This document shows positions 17,801 through 25,516 of a stretch of 37,050 nt of DNA, in pieces; within the stretch, counting starts at the first letter, position 1; every line of letters starts with the position of its first letter. A program made the position numbers and the translations under genes. The notes beneath the pieces are model-generated. The model was not told where the DNA came from. It searched no databases and saw only the letters and a program-made list of their open reading frames with translations. The stretch is from an uncultured Gammaproteobacteria bacterium (GTDB taxonomy: Bacteria > Pseudomonadota > Gammaproteobacteria > Pseudomonadales > Pseudohongiellaceae): the NCBI GenBank assembly GCA_913031035.1, contig CAJWGN010000019.1, positions 1 to 37,050 on the forward strand. Reading direction: 5' to 3'.

Positions 17801-19434
17801 AATAGTTGTTTGAAATAGTCGTAGATCATGCGTGGCTTGTCAGACAAGCAGGCGAGTGCAGAATCGTTGCCCATGGAGCCAAGAGGGTCACGTGCCTCAG
17901 TAACCAGAGGGATTAGCATGAAATGCATGGTTTCAATTGTGTAGCCGAACGCTTGCATTCGCTGCAATGTGTTTTCGCTGTCAAGACTTTGATCGGCTCT
18001 GCCGCTGCTGACGTTAGCCAAGGTCACTTTCTGATCTCGAAGCCATTCGCCATAAGGTCGCTTGCTTGCAATGCCAAGCTTAAGTTCTTCGTCTGGGATT
18101 AATCGACCTGCTTCAAAATCTAGCAGGAACATTTTCCCTGGTTCAAGTCGGCCTTTGTGCTTCACATTTGCAGGGTCCACATGTATGACACCAACTTCCG
18201 AAGCCATAATGACGTGATCATCGTGAGTAAGATAATAGCGGCTAGGGCGCAATCCGTTTCTATCCAAGACGGCACCAATATAATTACCGTCAGAAAACAC
18301 GATAGAAGCGGGACCATCCCAAGGTTCCATCAATGCAGAGTGGTATTCGTAAAAATCTTTCTTGGATTGCGCCATATTAGCGTCTGACTGCCATGCCTCT
18401 GGAATCATCATCATTACGGATTCTTGTAATGAACGCCCAGAGAGCAGCATAAATTCAAGCACAGCATCGAAGCTTCCGGAGTCTGAACAATCGCTTTCGA
18501 TAACGGGGAAGATTGAGGAGAGCTTGTCACCAAATGCGTCAGTGCTTGCCTTGCCTTCCCTAGCAACCATGGAATTTACGTTGCCACGCAGAGTATTGAT
18601 CTCGCCATTGTGGCTCATAAACCGGTTTGGCTGGGCACGGTCCCACGACGGGAAAGTATTGGTGCTAAAGCGTGAATGCACCATGGCCAAATGAGTTTCA
18701 AAATTGGTGTTGGTCAGGTCTGTATAAAAAGGAAACAACTGGCCGGGTGTTAACATGCCTTTATAGACGATAACCTTTGTTGAAAGACTACATGCATAGA
18801 CTTGCTTCGCTTCGGTCAAGGAATCATCGTTACGCAAAAGGTGAGTAAAACGTTTTCTTATAACGTAAAGAACCCGTTCAAAGGCCTCTTGTTCGAGTCC
18901 GTTGGTTGCGCCGATGAATAGTTGGTCTATGTGCGGTTGTGCCATAAGCGCTGCAGGGCCTACATCGGCTCCTATCGCATCCAAAGGGACCTCGCGCCAC
19001 CCGATAAGCTGTTGTCCTTCTTCTGCAATAATTTTGTTTATCGCTTGGCGACAAATTTCTCTTTCACTGACGATTTGCGGCAGAAATATATTTCCAACGG
19101 CGTAGGCCCCTGGCGCCGGCAATGTTACATCTAACTGTTCAGCGGCAACTTTCGCAAAGAAGCTATGAGGCAACGCCATTAAAATGCCTGCTCCGTCGCC
19201 AGTATTGGCTTCAAAGCCGCAGCCGCCACGATGGTCCATCCGCGAATTAAGATGGTAGGCGTCCAGCATTATTTGCTGGCTCGGTTTCCCTTTAATATGG
19301 GCAACAAATCCAACGCCGCACGAGTCTTTCTCAAAAGCGGGGTCGTAAAGTCCTGTCTTCTCAGGGTAGCCAAATCGAAGAGATAGCTTGTTTGCGTCAC
19401 TCATAGGTTCGTTGTTCTCTTTGTTTGTCGCCAT
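14839..19434 (-). CDS. gltB: Glutamate synthase (NADPH) large subunit
   Basis: Alpha subunit of glutamate synthase, 1531 aa, close to the usual 1480-1520. The catalytic N-terminal nucleophile is C39 in KDSCGVGF, so a 38-residue propeptide would be removed (28 if translation begins at M11). The glutamine amidotransferase domain is followed by the central domain, the FMN-binding synthase domain with GEGGEDPARF and GAKPGEGGELPGGKV, and the 3Fe-4S site C1154, C1160, C1165 (spacing as in E. coli GltB). The C-terminal GXGXG beta-helix domain includes GDHGCEYMTGG. It is first in the gltBD operon and divergent from the molybdenum hydroxylase cluster. Confidence 0.98.
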   Translation of the reverse strand: MATNKENNEPMSDANKLSLRFGYPEKTGLYDPAFEKDSCGVGFVAHIKGKPSQQIMLDAYHLNSRMDHRGGCGFEANTGDGAGILMALPHSFFAKVAAEQLDVTLPAPGAYAVGNIFLPQIVSEREICRQAINKIIAEEGQQLIGWREVPLDAIGADVGPAALMAQPHIDQLFIGATNGLEQEAFERVLYVIRKRFTHLLRNDDSLTEAKQVYACSLSTKVIVYKGMLTPGQLFPFYTDLTNTNFETHLAMVHSRFSTNTFPSWDRAQPNRFMSHNGEINTLRGNVNSMVAREGKASTDAFGDKLSSIFPVIESDCSDSGSFDAVLEFMLLSGRSLQESVMMMIPEAWQSDANMAQSKKDFYEYHSALMEPWDGPASIVFSDGNYIGAVLDRNGLRPSRYYLTHDDHVIMASEVGVIHVDPANVKHKGRLEPGKMFLLDFEAGRLIPDEELKLGIASKRPYGEWLRDQKVTLANVSSGRADQSLDSENTLQRMQAFGYTIETMHFMLIPLVTEARDPLGSMGNDSALACLSDKPRMIYDYFKQLFAQVTNPAIDSIREEVVMSLECFIGPEGNLLTTLPEQARRLSLEHPILSNGQLTDIKAMDFKGMKSKLIDTTFDADEADGYRQAIERICIEADEAIEDGFSFVILSDRATSAKRIPLSTLIACGAVHHHLIGSHQRTQIGIILETGEAREVHHHCLLTGYGADAINPYLAFEALWKANQEGLLGGAYKTEDSIVAAYKKGVKKGMLKVMAKMGISTLMSYKGAQIFEAVGLADEIIKACFVGTASRVQGVNFDVLIEESKRRHRIGFPEKDSDRVSVLANPGDFHWRSGGDSHMWNPNTISSLQIAARTNSPEAYAAFAKHSNDDSTRRCTFRGLLKFDKTVNDPISIDEVESASEIVKRFATGAMSFGSISQESHESLAIAMNRMGGKSNTGEGGEDPARFKTLENGDSKRSAIKQVASGRFGVTAWYLTNADELQIKISQGAKPGEGGELPGGKVDDNIARIRHSTPGVGLISPPPHHDIYSIEDIAQLIHDLKNANREARISVKLVSEIGVGTVAAGVTKAKAEHLVIAGHDGGTGASPLTSIKHAGLPWELGVAETHQTLVMNNLRSRVVLQTDGQLKTGRDIAVAALLGAEEFGFATAPLVTLGCIMMRKCHLNTCPVGIATQDPELRKKFKGKPEHIVNYLWMVAEDLRGIMAELGVRTVNEMVGRVDLLKTDDAINHWKAGGLDLSPMLEPAKVIYEGTEFYKTRDQDHGLEKALDNELIRLAKPALETGEKVYIEHEIININRVVGTMLSNEVAKRWKADMLPDDTINIKLNGSAGQSLGAWLAKGITLTVEGDANDFVGKGLSGGKIIIYPPKESTFKAEENVIAGNVNLYGATSGEAYFRGIGAERFAVRNSGASAVIEGIGDHGCEYMTGGRVVVLGKTGRNFGAGMSGGIAYIWDPENALPPQCNMETYDLDSVTAASDILELKALIQNHADYTESPVAKSILENWEQSLRQFVKVMPTDYKRVLEERAAAVSAA

Positions 19435-20092
19435 TCAATCCACTTTTTTGCTCCGTTACTCCTCTCCCGATGACGGCTTTTTGCCTCTCGGTATTAGGTT
19501 AAGTAAGCTGTAATGTCTTGCTAGGGCTAAGCGATAGCTAATACCCCTTTCCAACTAAAGCCTTCATGGATATGTTTATCACTTCAAAAGGGGTCGATAA
19601 AAATAACACCACGACAGAATATGTCAAGGTAGTTGCGCCTTTCCGCAGATTCTTCGGTTAGCTAACTCCCTGTTTTAACGTCGATTATCTGTGGCTTAGA
19701 CTTAACAAACTGACAATATATTAACAAAATGTTTTCTACCTAGGACATTAATAGGACTTCGCTCATAAACTTTTACGCTCGGTGACTTTTATTTGGCCTT
19801 TGAGAAACCGAACAGGATTGTTGTCAAATGACTTTTGCGGGGCAGAAAACGGCCTTCTAAATCTAAGTGATAATCAATCCCATTTAGATTGGCGCGGCTG
19901 AAGTCAGATAACTCGTGAAACGACACGGTGACGGGCTATACGGGGATTTGGCCAGCTTGCTAAACGCGGTCAGGTGATTTAATCTGATGGCTCTATTTGG
20001 AGTGCTAGACGACTTGTGAACTGTCATCAAAGAACAGTCCGATCTTGTAGTCAGGCAAATTTTTTTCCCTATTAATGGAGGCGAGTGATCCC
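19435..20092. other. 658-bp divergent intergenic region
   Basis: No convincing gene. A 72-codon minus-strand frame (19884-20102) has no ribosome site or recognisable product. The region should carry both the gltBD promoter and the promoter of the molybdenum hydroxylase cluster. Visible elements are a perfect palindrome GTTAGCTAAC (19657-19666), a long hairpin at 19860-19890, an AT-rich stretch near 19700-19740 and an ACTGT/ACAGT inverted repeat at 20020-20038. No strong sigma-70 or sigma-54 consensus could be fixed by eye. Confidence 0.5.
19860..19890. repeat. Inverted repeat upstream of the molybdenum hydroxylase cluster
   Basis: AATCTAAGTG (19860-19869) and CATTTAGATT (19881-19890) form a ten-pair stem with one G-T pair and an 11-base loop. 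No T-tract follows. It may be an operator or a 5'-leader structure. Confidence 0.5.
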
Positions 20093-20677
20093 GTGAACTC
20101 AAAACTTTCCCGTAGACGCTTTATCAAAGGGGTGATTGCCTCTGGCGCAGCGGCCACCTCGACAGGCCTGTGGTATTCCGCCAATGGCCAAACCCGTCCA
20201 GCTGGTGCTGTAGAGCGCATGATTCGAATCAATGTCAACGGTCAACTGCGCAACGTAGACGTTGCACCGCAAGAGACCCTGGCCTCGACGCTCCGTTACA
20301 AGCTAGGCCTAACAGGCACAAAGCTGGGTTGTAACCGCGGTGAATGCGGCGCATGCACAGTGTTGGTAGACGACATACCTACTTATGCCTGCTCAGTACT
20401 GACACATTCAATGAAATCCAAATCAATAGAGACTGTCGAAGGGCTAGAAGCACCGAATGGTGATCTACATCCTGTGCAGCAAGCATTCGTTGAAGAGCTT
20501 TCTCCTCAGTGCGGTTATTGCACGCCGGGACAAATAATGGCTGCTGTCGGTCTGCTTCGCACAAACTCTAACCCTACTCGAGAAGAAGCGCGTCAAGGCT
20601 TGGCAGGTAATCTCTGCCGCTGCGGTTCTTATGACTCTTATCTAGACGGCGTAATGCGCGCTGCACAAATAGGATAA
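20093..20677 (+). CDS. Tat-exported 2Fe-2S subunit of a molybdenum hydroxylase
   Basis: Small iron-sulfur subunit (194 aa) of a xanthine-dehydrogenase-family enzyme. It relays electrons from the molybdenum site to FAD. The Tat signal SRRRFIKG (residues 6-13) and following hydrophobic stretch to about 38 predict export of the folded complex to the periplasm. The plant-type 2Fe-2S site uses C80, C85, C88, C100, and the second 2Fe-2S site uses C140, C143, C175, C177. An in-frame ATG at 20075 is possible, but it overlaps the GGAGG at 20077-20081. GTG 20093, eleven bases after GGAGG, is preferred. It is first in a cluster with the Mo and FAD subunits, as in hcrCAB order, and is separated from the Mo subunit by five bases. 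Confidence 0.93.
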   Translation: MNSKLSRRRFIKGVIASGAAATSTGLWYSANGQTRPAGAVERMIRINVNGQLRNVDVAPQETLASTLRYKLGLTGTKLGCNRGECGACTVLVDDIPTYACSVLTHSMKSKSIETVEGLEAPNGDLHPVQQAFVEELSPQCGYCTPGQIMAAVGLLRTNSNPTREEARQGLAGNLCRCGSYDSYLDGVMRAAQIG

Positions 20678-20682
20678 AAATC

Positions 20683-23106
20683 ATGGCTTATATGCATATT
20701 GGTAAAGATTTTGTTCCACCAGATGTGCCTGGTAAGGTCACTGGAAAAATTAAGTACGCAGAAGACTACACCCGGGAAGGTATGGTTTATGCTCGGCTTC
20801 TAACGAGTCCCTTGCCTCATGCTCGCGTTGTAAATATCGACGCCACTGAAGCTTTAGCAATGGAAGGTGTATTCGGCATTCTAACTGCCGATGACGTTTA
20901 TCCTGATGGCGAGAGCAACAGCACTGGCCTGAAAATTCTGACCAACCAGCCTACTATCTTAGGTGAGCCTATCTTGGCTTTGGCAGCAATAGACGAGAAA
21001 ACTGCTGAAACAGCTATCGGAAAAATATCAGTAACTTTCGAGCGCCTACCTTTTGTTTTGGATCCGCTGGACAGTTTAGCCGAAGGCGGCTCTGACGCTT
21101 ACGATGGCGGTAATACTTTTGTATTTCGCGAAGGCTTTAAATCAGAAAAATGGACACAAGATCAGGTGGCAAGTTTTCGCGCAGGCAACGAGCCTACCGC
21201 TGAGCCTCAACAAACAGTCGCCTATGGCGATCTTGAAGCTGCTTTTGGTGAGTCTGCATATATATATGAAAGCACATTTACAACGGCCGGCTACCCCCAT
21301 CAATCCATGGAGCCTCGCAGCGCTATGGCCTACTGGGAAGATGGCAAACTCTACCTCCACGGAACATCACAAAGTTTGACCGGCCTTGCCAATGACATGG
21401 CAGGTATTGTGGGTGTTCCTAAAGAAGACTTTGTCTTCATTAACGTGGCGACTGGCGGCGGTTTTGGTCAGCGCGCCCGAGCCAACAGCATTCCAAGCAT
21501 GGCAATCCCAGCGAAATTATCTCAGAAGATAAATCGGCCTGTGATGATGCGTATTACTCGTGAAGAAGAATTCACAATCGGCGGCGCGCGCCAGGGCTTC
21601 CAAGGCTGGGTCAAAGTAGGATTCAAAGCTGACGGAACAATGGCTGGTTGCGATTTATACATCGTTTCCGATAACGGCGGTAAAGGCGGTGGTGCCGATG
21701 CTTACTCAGCAGCGGACTGTATCAGTGTTCTCTATCAAACCGACGCAGTAAGGTTCCGTGGCACGTCTATTGGCAGTAACACCGGGCATCGTGGCGCTCA
21801 GCGTGGGCCTGGACAAAATCAGATCGCCCCGATCATCTCGCCAATTTTAGATAAGGCAGCAGATGAGCTCGGCATAGATCGTTTAGAATTACGTAAATTG
21901 AACGCAGCACAAACCGGTGATGTTGGCGGCCCTCGCCGCATACCATTTACCAGTGCCTATATGCCAGAAGCCTTAACTATGGCAGCTGATAGATTTAACT
22001 GGGCAGATCGTCAATCACGTCGTCGCCAGCGTAATGGCAGCAAAGTGATCGGACTTGGCATAGGTCAGGGCTATCACAATGCTGGCCGAAGCGGCATGGA
22101 TGGCATCGTAATGATGGGCGTTGACGGTAGACTGAGAATTCACAACGGCGTTGGTAACCTAGGTACATATTCTTATGCATCTACGTCACGAGCGGCAGCC
22201 GAAGCGCTTAAAATGCCTTGGGAAAGCTGTGATGTGATTAATGGTCGCACCGACAACAATCTTCCAATTACTTCGCCGCAAGATGGCAGTAACTCTACAT
22301 TTACAAATACTCGTACAATGTGGGGTGCCGCTCAAGATATGCTGGCGAAGATGAAAGAAATCGCAGCCACTGATTTAGGTGGCGAAGCCGCAGATTATGA
22401 TGTGTCCGATGAGCGGGTGCATCAGATTGCAGACGCTACTGTAGGCATGACTTATGCGCAGGTTGCTCAGCGAGCAATGGAGCTAGGCGGCAAATACACT
22501 GGTGAGGCAGAGCTTCCAGAAGAGCTGCATGAGTTCACAGCTATATCGGTTTCCCGCTTAGCAGGGAGCGGATTCATGGGTGTTTTCCATGACAGTAATC
22601 ATGAAGGCAATCCTCCAGGATTTACGGTTACTTGTACTGAAATTGAACTCGATACAGAAACTGGCAAGTATGAAATTCTCGATATGATCAGTATCGGTGA
22701 GTGTGGCACGGTTCTTCATCCGCAGGGATTGAAAAACCAATTAGTTGGTGGCGCAGTTTGGGGTATCGGTTTGTCTGGTTATGAAAGACATTTATACGAT
22801 CCGCAAAATGGCCTACCAGCAAGCACAGGCTATTGGCAGAGTAAGGTCCCTACTTACTTAGATACACCTTCTAAGATTCAAACCGGTTGGGTAGATTTGC
22901 CTGATCCAGAGAATCCAGTAGGCGTACGTGGAATTGGCGAACCTGCGATGGGCGCAGTTTCTGCAGCTCTTACAGCCGCTATTTCCGATGCTTTAGACGG
23001 TCACATCTTTAATGCCGCGCCAATTACTGCGGACATGATTATAAACCACGTTGCCGGTGTTGACTCAGAAGCAGTCCCACTCGCACAAAACAATTTCAGA
23101 GGTTGA
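20683..23106 (+). CDS. Molybdopterin-binding catalytic subunit, xanthine dehydrogenase family
   Basis: Catalytic subunit (807 aa) that would hydroxylate or oxidise an aldehyde, heterocycle or aromatic using water oxygen. Family features in order: the N-terminal KVTGKIKYAEDY segment, YPHQSMEPRSAMAYW (near 210), the cofactor loop GGGFGQRA, GHRGAQRGPGQNQ, a Q-rich region around TSPQDGSNST, and the catalytic glutamate in GIGEP (E753). It has no signal of its own, so it would be co-exported by the Tat signal of the 2Fe-2S subunit, as in E. coli PaoABC. ATG 20683 starts five bases after the preceding stop. The substrate cannot be assigned. The hcrCAB-like gene order suggests aromatic acids, but a periplasmic location argues against CoA thioesters. 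Confidence 0.93.
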   Translation: MAYMHIGKDFVPPDVPGKVTGKIKYAEDYTREGMVYARLLTSPLPHARVVNIDATEALAMEGVFGILTADDVYPDGESNSTGLKILTNQPTILGEPILALAAIDEKTAETAIGKISVTFERLPFVLDPLDSLAEGGSDAYDGGNTFVFREGFKSEKWTQDQVASFRAGNEPTAEPQQTVAYGDLEAAFGESAYIYESTFTTAGYPHQSMEPRSAMAYWEDGKLYLHGTSQSLTGLANDMAGIVGVPKEDFVFINVATGGGFGQRARANSIPSMAIPAKLSQKINRPVMMRITREEEFTIGGARQGFQGWVKVGFKADGTMAGCDLYIVSDNGGKGGGADAYSAADCISVLYQTDAVRFRGTSIGSNTGHRGAQRGPGQNQIAPIISPILDKAADELGIDRLELRKLNAAQTGDVGGPRRIPFTSAYMPEALTMAADRFNWADRQSRRRQRNGSKVIGLGIGQGYHNAGRSGMDGIVMMGVDGRLRIHNGVGNLGTYSYASTSRAAAEALKMPWESCDVINGRTDNNLPITSPQDGSNSTFTNTRTMWGAAQDMLAKMKEIAATDLGGEAADYDVSDERVHQIADATVGMTYAQVAQRAMELGGKYTGEAELPEELHEFTAISVSRLAGSGFMGVFHDSNHEGNPPGFTVTCTEIELDTETGKYEILDMISIGECGTVLHPQGLKNQLVGGAVWGIGLSGYERHLYDPQNGLPASTGYWQSKVPTYLDTPSKIQTGWVDLPDPENPVGVRGIGEPAMGAVSAALTAAISDALDGHIFNAAPITADMIINHVAGVDSEAVPLAQNNFRG

Positions 23107-23107
23107 T

Positions 23108-24103
23108 ATGGTAGCTACTTCATATGACGTAATGCCCGATATTGAGCTTTATCAGCCAACTGATGAAGACAACGCTCTCGCATTAGCAAGTTCGCTTGGC
23201 AAAGATGGTTGGTTGCTTGGTGGTGGTCAGGATACTTATGGCTGGTTAAAAGACCGCAATAAGACTCCGACAGCTATGATCGAGTTAACTCAGGTCGATG
23301 CATGGAAAGGAATTAAAGAAATTTCAACGGGTGTGGAAATTGGTGCGGTCACTACGTTGACTGATATTGCCAATAACCCACTCATTCAGTCTCGTTATGG
23401 ACTTTTGGCAAAAGCTGCCAGCATTGTTGCTAGCCCGCAAATCCGAAACGTTGGCACAATCGCTGGCAACTTAGCGCAAGACGCTCGATGCTGGTATTAC
23501 CGCCGAGGTTTAGATTGTTACCGTGCTGGTGGCAACATTTGTTATGCGGATTCGCCTGAAGGCCTCAACCGCGAGCACGCTATTTTTGGTGCAAGTCGTT
23601 GTGTAGCAGTTAGTCCTTCGGACACAGCTCCTGCGTTAGTTGCTTTGAATGCCACAATGGTCATTTCAAGCGAAAGTGGTCAGCGTTTGGTGGATGCAGA
23701 GGATTTCTTTGTAGGCCCTGATCGCGACATCGTCAACATGACTATTTTGAATGAAGGCGAGGTTCTAACTGCTATCCGATTACCTTCGGAATGGGCTAAT
23801 GCTGAATATTATTGGGAAAAAGTTGCTGACAGAAATGTTTGGGACTTCGCCCTGGTAAGTGTTGCGGCAGCTATGAAGATGTCAGGTGACACCATTCAAG
23901 AAGCCCGTATTGCATGCGGTGCCGTTGAATGTGTTCCTCGTCGATTAAACGACATTGAAAATGCACTTCGTGGTCAACAGCGTTCAGAAGCATTAGCCGA
24001 GCAAGTTGCGGCTATGGCAACTGAAGGTGCTCGACCATTGAACTACAATCATTTTAAAGTGCCACTTATGGCTAATCTTGTTAAAAGAGCCGTCCGAGGA
24101 TAA
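23108..24103 (+). CDS. FAD-binding subunit of the molybdenum hydroxylase, with extra Cys set
   Basis: Medium subunit (331 aa) with the FAD-binding type 2 fold: LLGGGQDTYGWLKDR near 37-50 and the flavin loop VGTIAGNLAQDARC near 115-128. Four cysteines (C128, C137, C145, C165) sit in an inserted loop after the flavin motif. In 4-hydroxybenzoyl-CoA reductase HcrB and E. coli PaoB such a loop binds a 4Fe-4S cluster, so one is inferred here. The open frame extends back to 23051 inside the Mo gene, but ATG 23108, one base after that gene's stop and with AGAGG five bases upstream, is the likely start. A perfect hairpin encloses its stop codon. It lies 77 bp before the cytochrome b gene. Confidence 0.92.
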   Translation: MVATSYDVMPDIELYQPTDEDNALALASSLGKDGWLLGGGQDTYGWLKDRNKTPTAMIELTQVDAWKGIKEISTGVEIGAVTTLTDIANNPLIQSRYGLLAKAASIVASPQIRNVGTIAGNLAQDARCWYYRRGLDCYRAGGNICYADSPEGLNREHAIFGASRCVAVSPSDTAPALVALNATMVISSESGQRLVDAEDFFVGPDRDIVNMTILNEGEVLTAIRLPSEWANAEYYWEKVADRNVWDFALVSVAAAMKMSGDTIQEARIACGAVECVPRRLNDIENALRGQQRSEALAEQVAAMATEGARPLNYNHFKVPLMANLVKRAVRG

Positions 24104-24119
24104 TCCTCGGGCTTGCCCG
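24094..24119 (+). promoter_or_regulatory. Hairpin with the FAD-subunit stop codon in its loop
   Basis: CCGAGGA (24094-24100), loop TAA which is the stop codon, TCCTCGG (24104-24110). An overlapping stem CGGGC-TT-GCCCG (24108-24119) is an alternative fold. No T-tract follows, so partial read-through into the cytochrome b gene is expected. It may tune the ratio of the two products or protect the upstream mRNA end. Confidence 0.55.
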
Positions 24120-24180
24120 CTGCAAGTTAGCTTAATAATAAGAATAGTAGTTATAAAATAATAATTGAGAGGGCAGAAAA

Positions 24181-24948
24181 GTGGGAGAATTAGTCCGCTA
24201 TAAACGCGATGTTTGGGGTGAGGAAGTTATCCTCGGTGTGTCTTGGGATCTGCTTTGGGTTGTTGCGGTTGCTGTTCTTGTTTTATTAGCAGCTCATGCA
24301 ATCATTATGGCTGCTTTGGCCAACAAAAAGATTGAAAAAGCTTCCACGGGTGGCCGTCGTGTCGTTCGTCATGAATCTATCGACAGATTATTCCACTGGG
24401 TTATGGCTCTTAGCATTTTTGCACTGATTATTACTGGCGTTGCGCCAATACTCGGTCTTCGATTTGCTTGGTTGAATATCCACTGGATTGCCGGATTATT
24501 GCTGACCTTTATTACCATTTTTCATATTATCCGGTCGATGTTCTGGCAGGATTTTAAGTCAATGATTCTTGGCCCTAAAGATTTTGGCGAGCCATTTAAC
24601 GCAGCACAAATGCCAGGTAAGTATTCTTTTGAGCAAAAAGGTATGCACTGGGCTGTTACTGTTGTTGTGTTAGCCGTTATTGTCACCGGCATGTTGATGT
24701 TCTTGCAAATTGACAGTCCTTTTTGGGATCGTACAAACAGCATGCCTGAAGACCAACTGGGTCTAGTGTTTTTGTTACACGGATTATCGACTTTGGCTTT
24801 AGTAGCGCTTGCAGCGACTCATATTTATTTCGCCCTGCGACCTGAGAAGCTTTTTTATACTCGCTCGATGGTATCCGGTTGGATGTCAGAAGATGAGGTG
24901 AACGCAAACCACGACCCTGAGCTCTGGATACCCAGAGAAGCTGATTAA
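24181..24948 (+). CDS. Diheme cytochrome b subunit (FdnI/cytochrome b561-like)
   Basis: Integral membrane cytochrome b of 255 aa, like the gamma subunit of formate dehydrogenase-N. Helices are at about 22-45, 75-95, 100-120, 157-177 and 195-218, one more at the N-terminus than FdnI. Candidate heme ligands are H72, H101 or H115, H200 and H214. The H200/H214 spacing of 14 matches the pair in FdnI. GTG 24181 has a GAGGG element upstream at suitable spacing. Located after the three hydroxylase subunits, it probably takes electrons from the periplasmic FAD/FeS chain and reduces quinone in the membrane. Confidence 0.88.
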   Translation: MGELVRYKRDVWGEEVILGVSWDLLWVVAVAVLVLLAAHAIIMAALANKKIEKASTGGRRVVRHESIDRLFHWVMALSIFALIITGVAPILGLRFAWLNIHWIAGLLLTFITIFHIIRSMFWQDFKSMILGPKDFGEPFNAAQMPGKYSFEQKGMHWAVTVVVLAVIVTGMLMFLQIDSPFWDRTNSMPEDQLGLVFLLHGLSTLALVALAATHIYFALRPEKLFYTRSMVSGWMSEDEVNANHDPELWIPREAD

Positions 24949-24966
24949 CTAATTGAGTGGTAAGTA

Positions 24967-25362
24967 GTGATTGAAAAAAATATTGAAGTAATCGAATCCG
25001 GTTATGAGTTTTTGTTGGCATTTGCAGCACAAGGTCGGCCCGCTCAAACTGAATCTGGGCCGGGCCCACATGCCCGACCCACCATTTCTGGTATGGCTGA
25101 GGCGATGAATAGCTTGGCCGAGTCTTTTAACGGCAGTCAGGTTAGTTTCGAGAAGGTTATCGCAAATGATTGCCGAAATGCCGCTGCTGCATTAGAGTTT
25201 ATTTTAGCTCAAGAAAAAATCGGATCAGAGATGGTCGACAATCTAAACGCGTCGATTCATGTTCGAGCAGTTCTTACTGATCTGTTTTTGTATAGTGAGG
25301 CCATTGCCCCGCTAGATATCAGTGAGCCGGCATCACAGGCTTACGACGCGACCAAAACCTAA
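24967..25362 (+). CDS. Unknown 131-aa protein of the molybdenum hydroxylase cluster
   Basis: I do not recognise this protein. It has no signal peptide, membrane helix or Cys cluster, and appears mostly helical, with a Gly/Pro-rich loop (about 30-36) between two helical parts. It starts at GTG 24967, 18 bp after the cytochrome b stop, and is the last gene before the strong terminator, so it belongs to the transcript. It is not the XdhC/PaoD type of Moco insertion chaperone, which is larger and has a Rossmann domain. A dedicated assembly or export chaperone for the complex is a reasonable guess without direct evidence. Confidence 0.7.
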   Translation: MIEKNIEVIESGYEFLLAFAAQGRPAQTESGPGPHARPTISGMAEAMNSLAESFNGSQVSFEKVIANDCRNAAAALEFILAQEKIGSEMVDNLNASIHVRAVLTDLFLYSEAIAPLDISEPASQAYDATKT

Positions 25363-25426
25363 GGTTTAAACGACGTTAGATAGAGGTAAGCTAACGAGTT
25401 TATCTCGGTCCAAGGCTTTGAATAGT

Positions 25427-25468
25427 CGAAAAACGGAAAGGAAGCTAACGCCTCCTTTCCGTTTTTCG
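25427..25468 (+). terminator. Strong bidirectional-type terminator of the molybdenum hydroxylase cluster
   Basis: CGAAAAACGGAAAGGA (25427-25442) pairs perfectly over 16 bases with the arm ending GTTTTTCG (25453-25468); the loop is ten bases. The A-rich 5' arm and T-rich 3' arm could work in both directions. It lies 64 bp after the stop of the 131-aa gene. Confidence 0.9.
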
Positions 25469-25516
25469 TATATGCTATTTGTAATTAGAGCCCTCATTAC
25501 TGAGAATTAAATTAAG

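Noticed and set aside
19939-19962. Possible sigma-54 promoter (TTTGGCCAGCTTGCT) before the hydroxylase cluster
   Set aside because: The GG-to-GC distance is seven bases rather than ten.
20020-20038. ACTGT/ACAGT inverted repeat resembling a LexA box
   Set aside because: The spacing between CTGT and ACAG is nine, not eight, bases and the centre is not AT-alternating.
19884-20102. 72-codon minus-strand frame in the divergent region
   Set aside because: No ribosome site, no recognisable product, and it overlaps the start of the 2Fe-2S gene.
23051-23107. 19-residue N-terminal extension of the FAD subunit
   Set aside because: It overlaps the end of the Mo-subunit gene; ATG 23108 has its own ribosome site.
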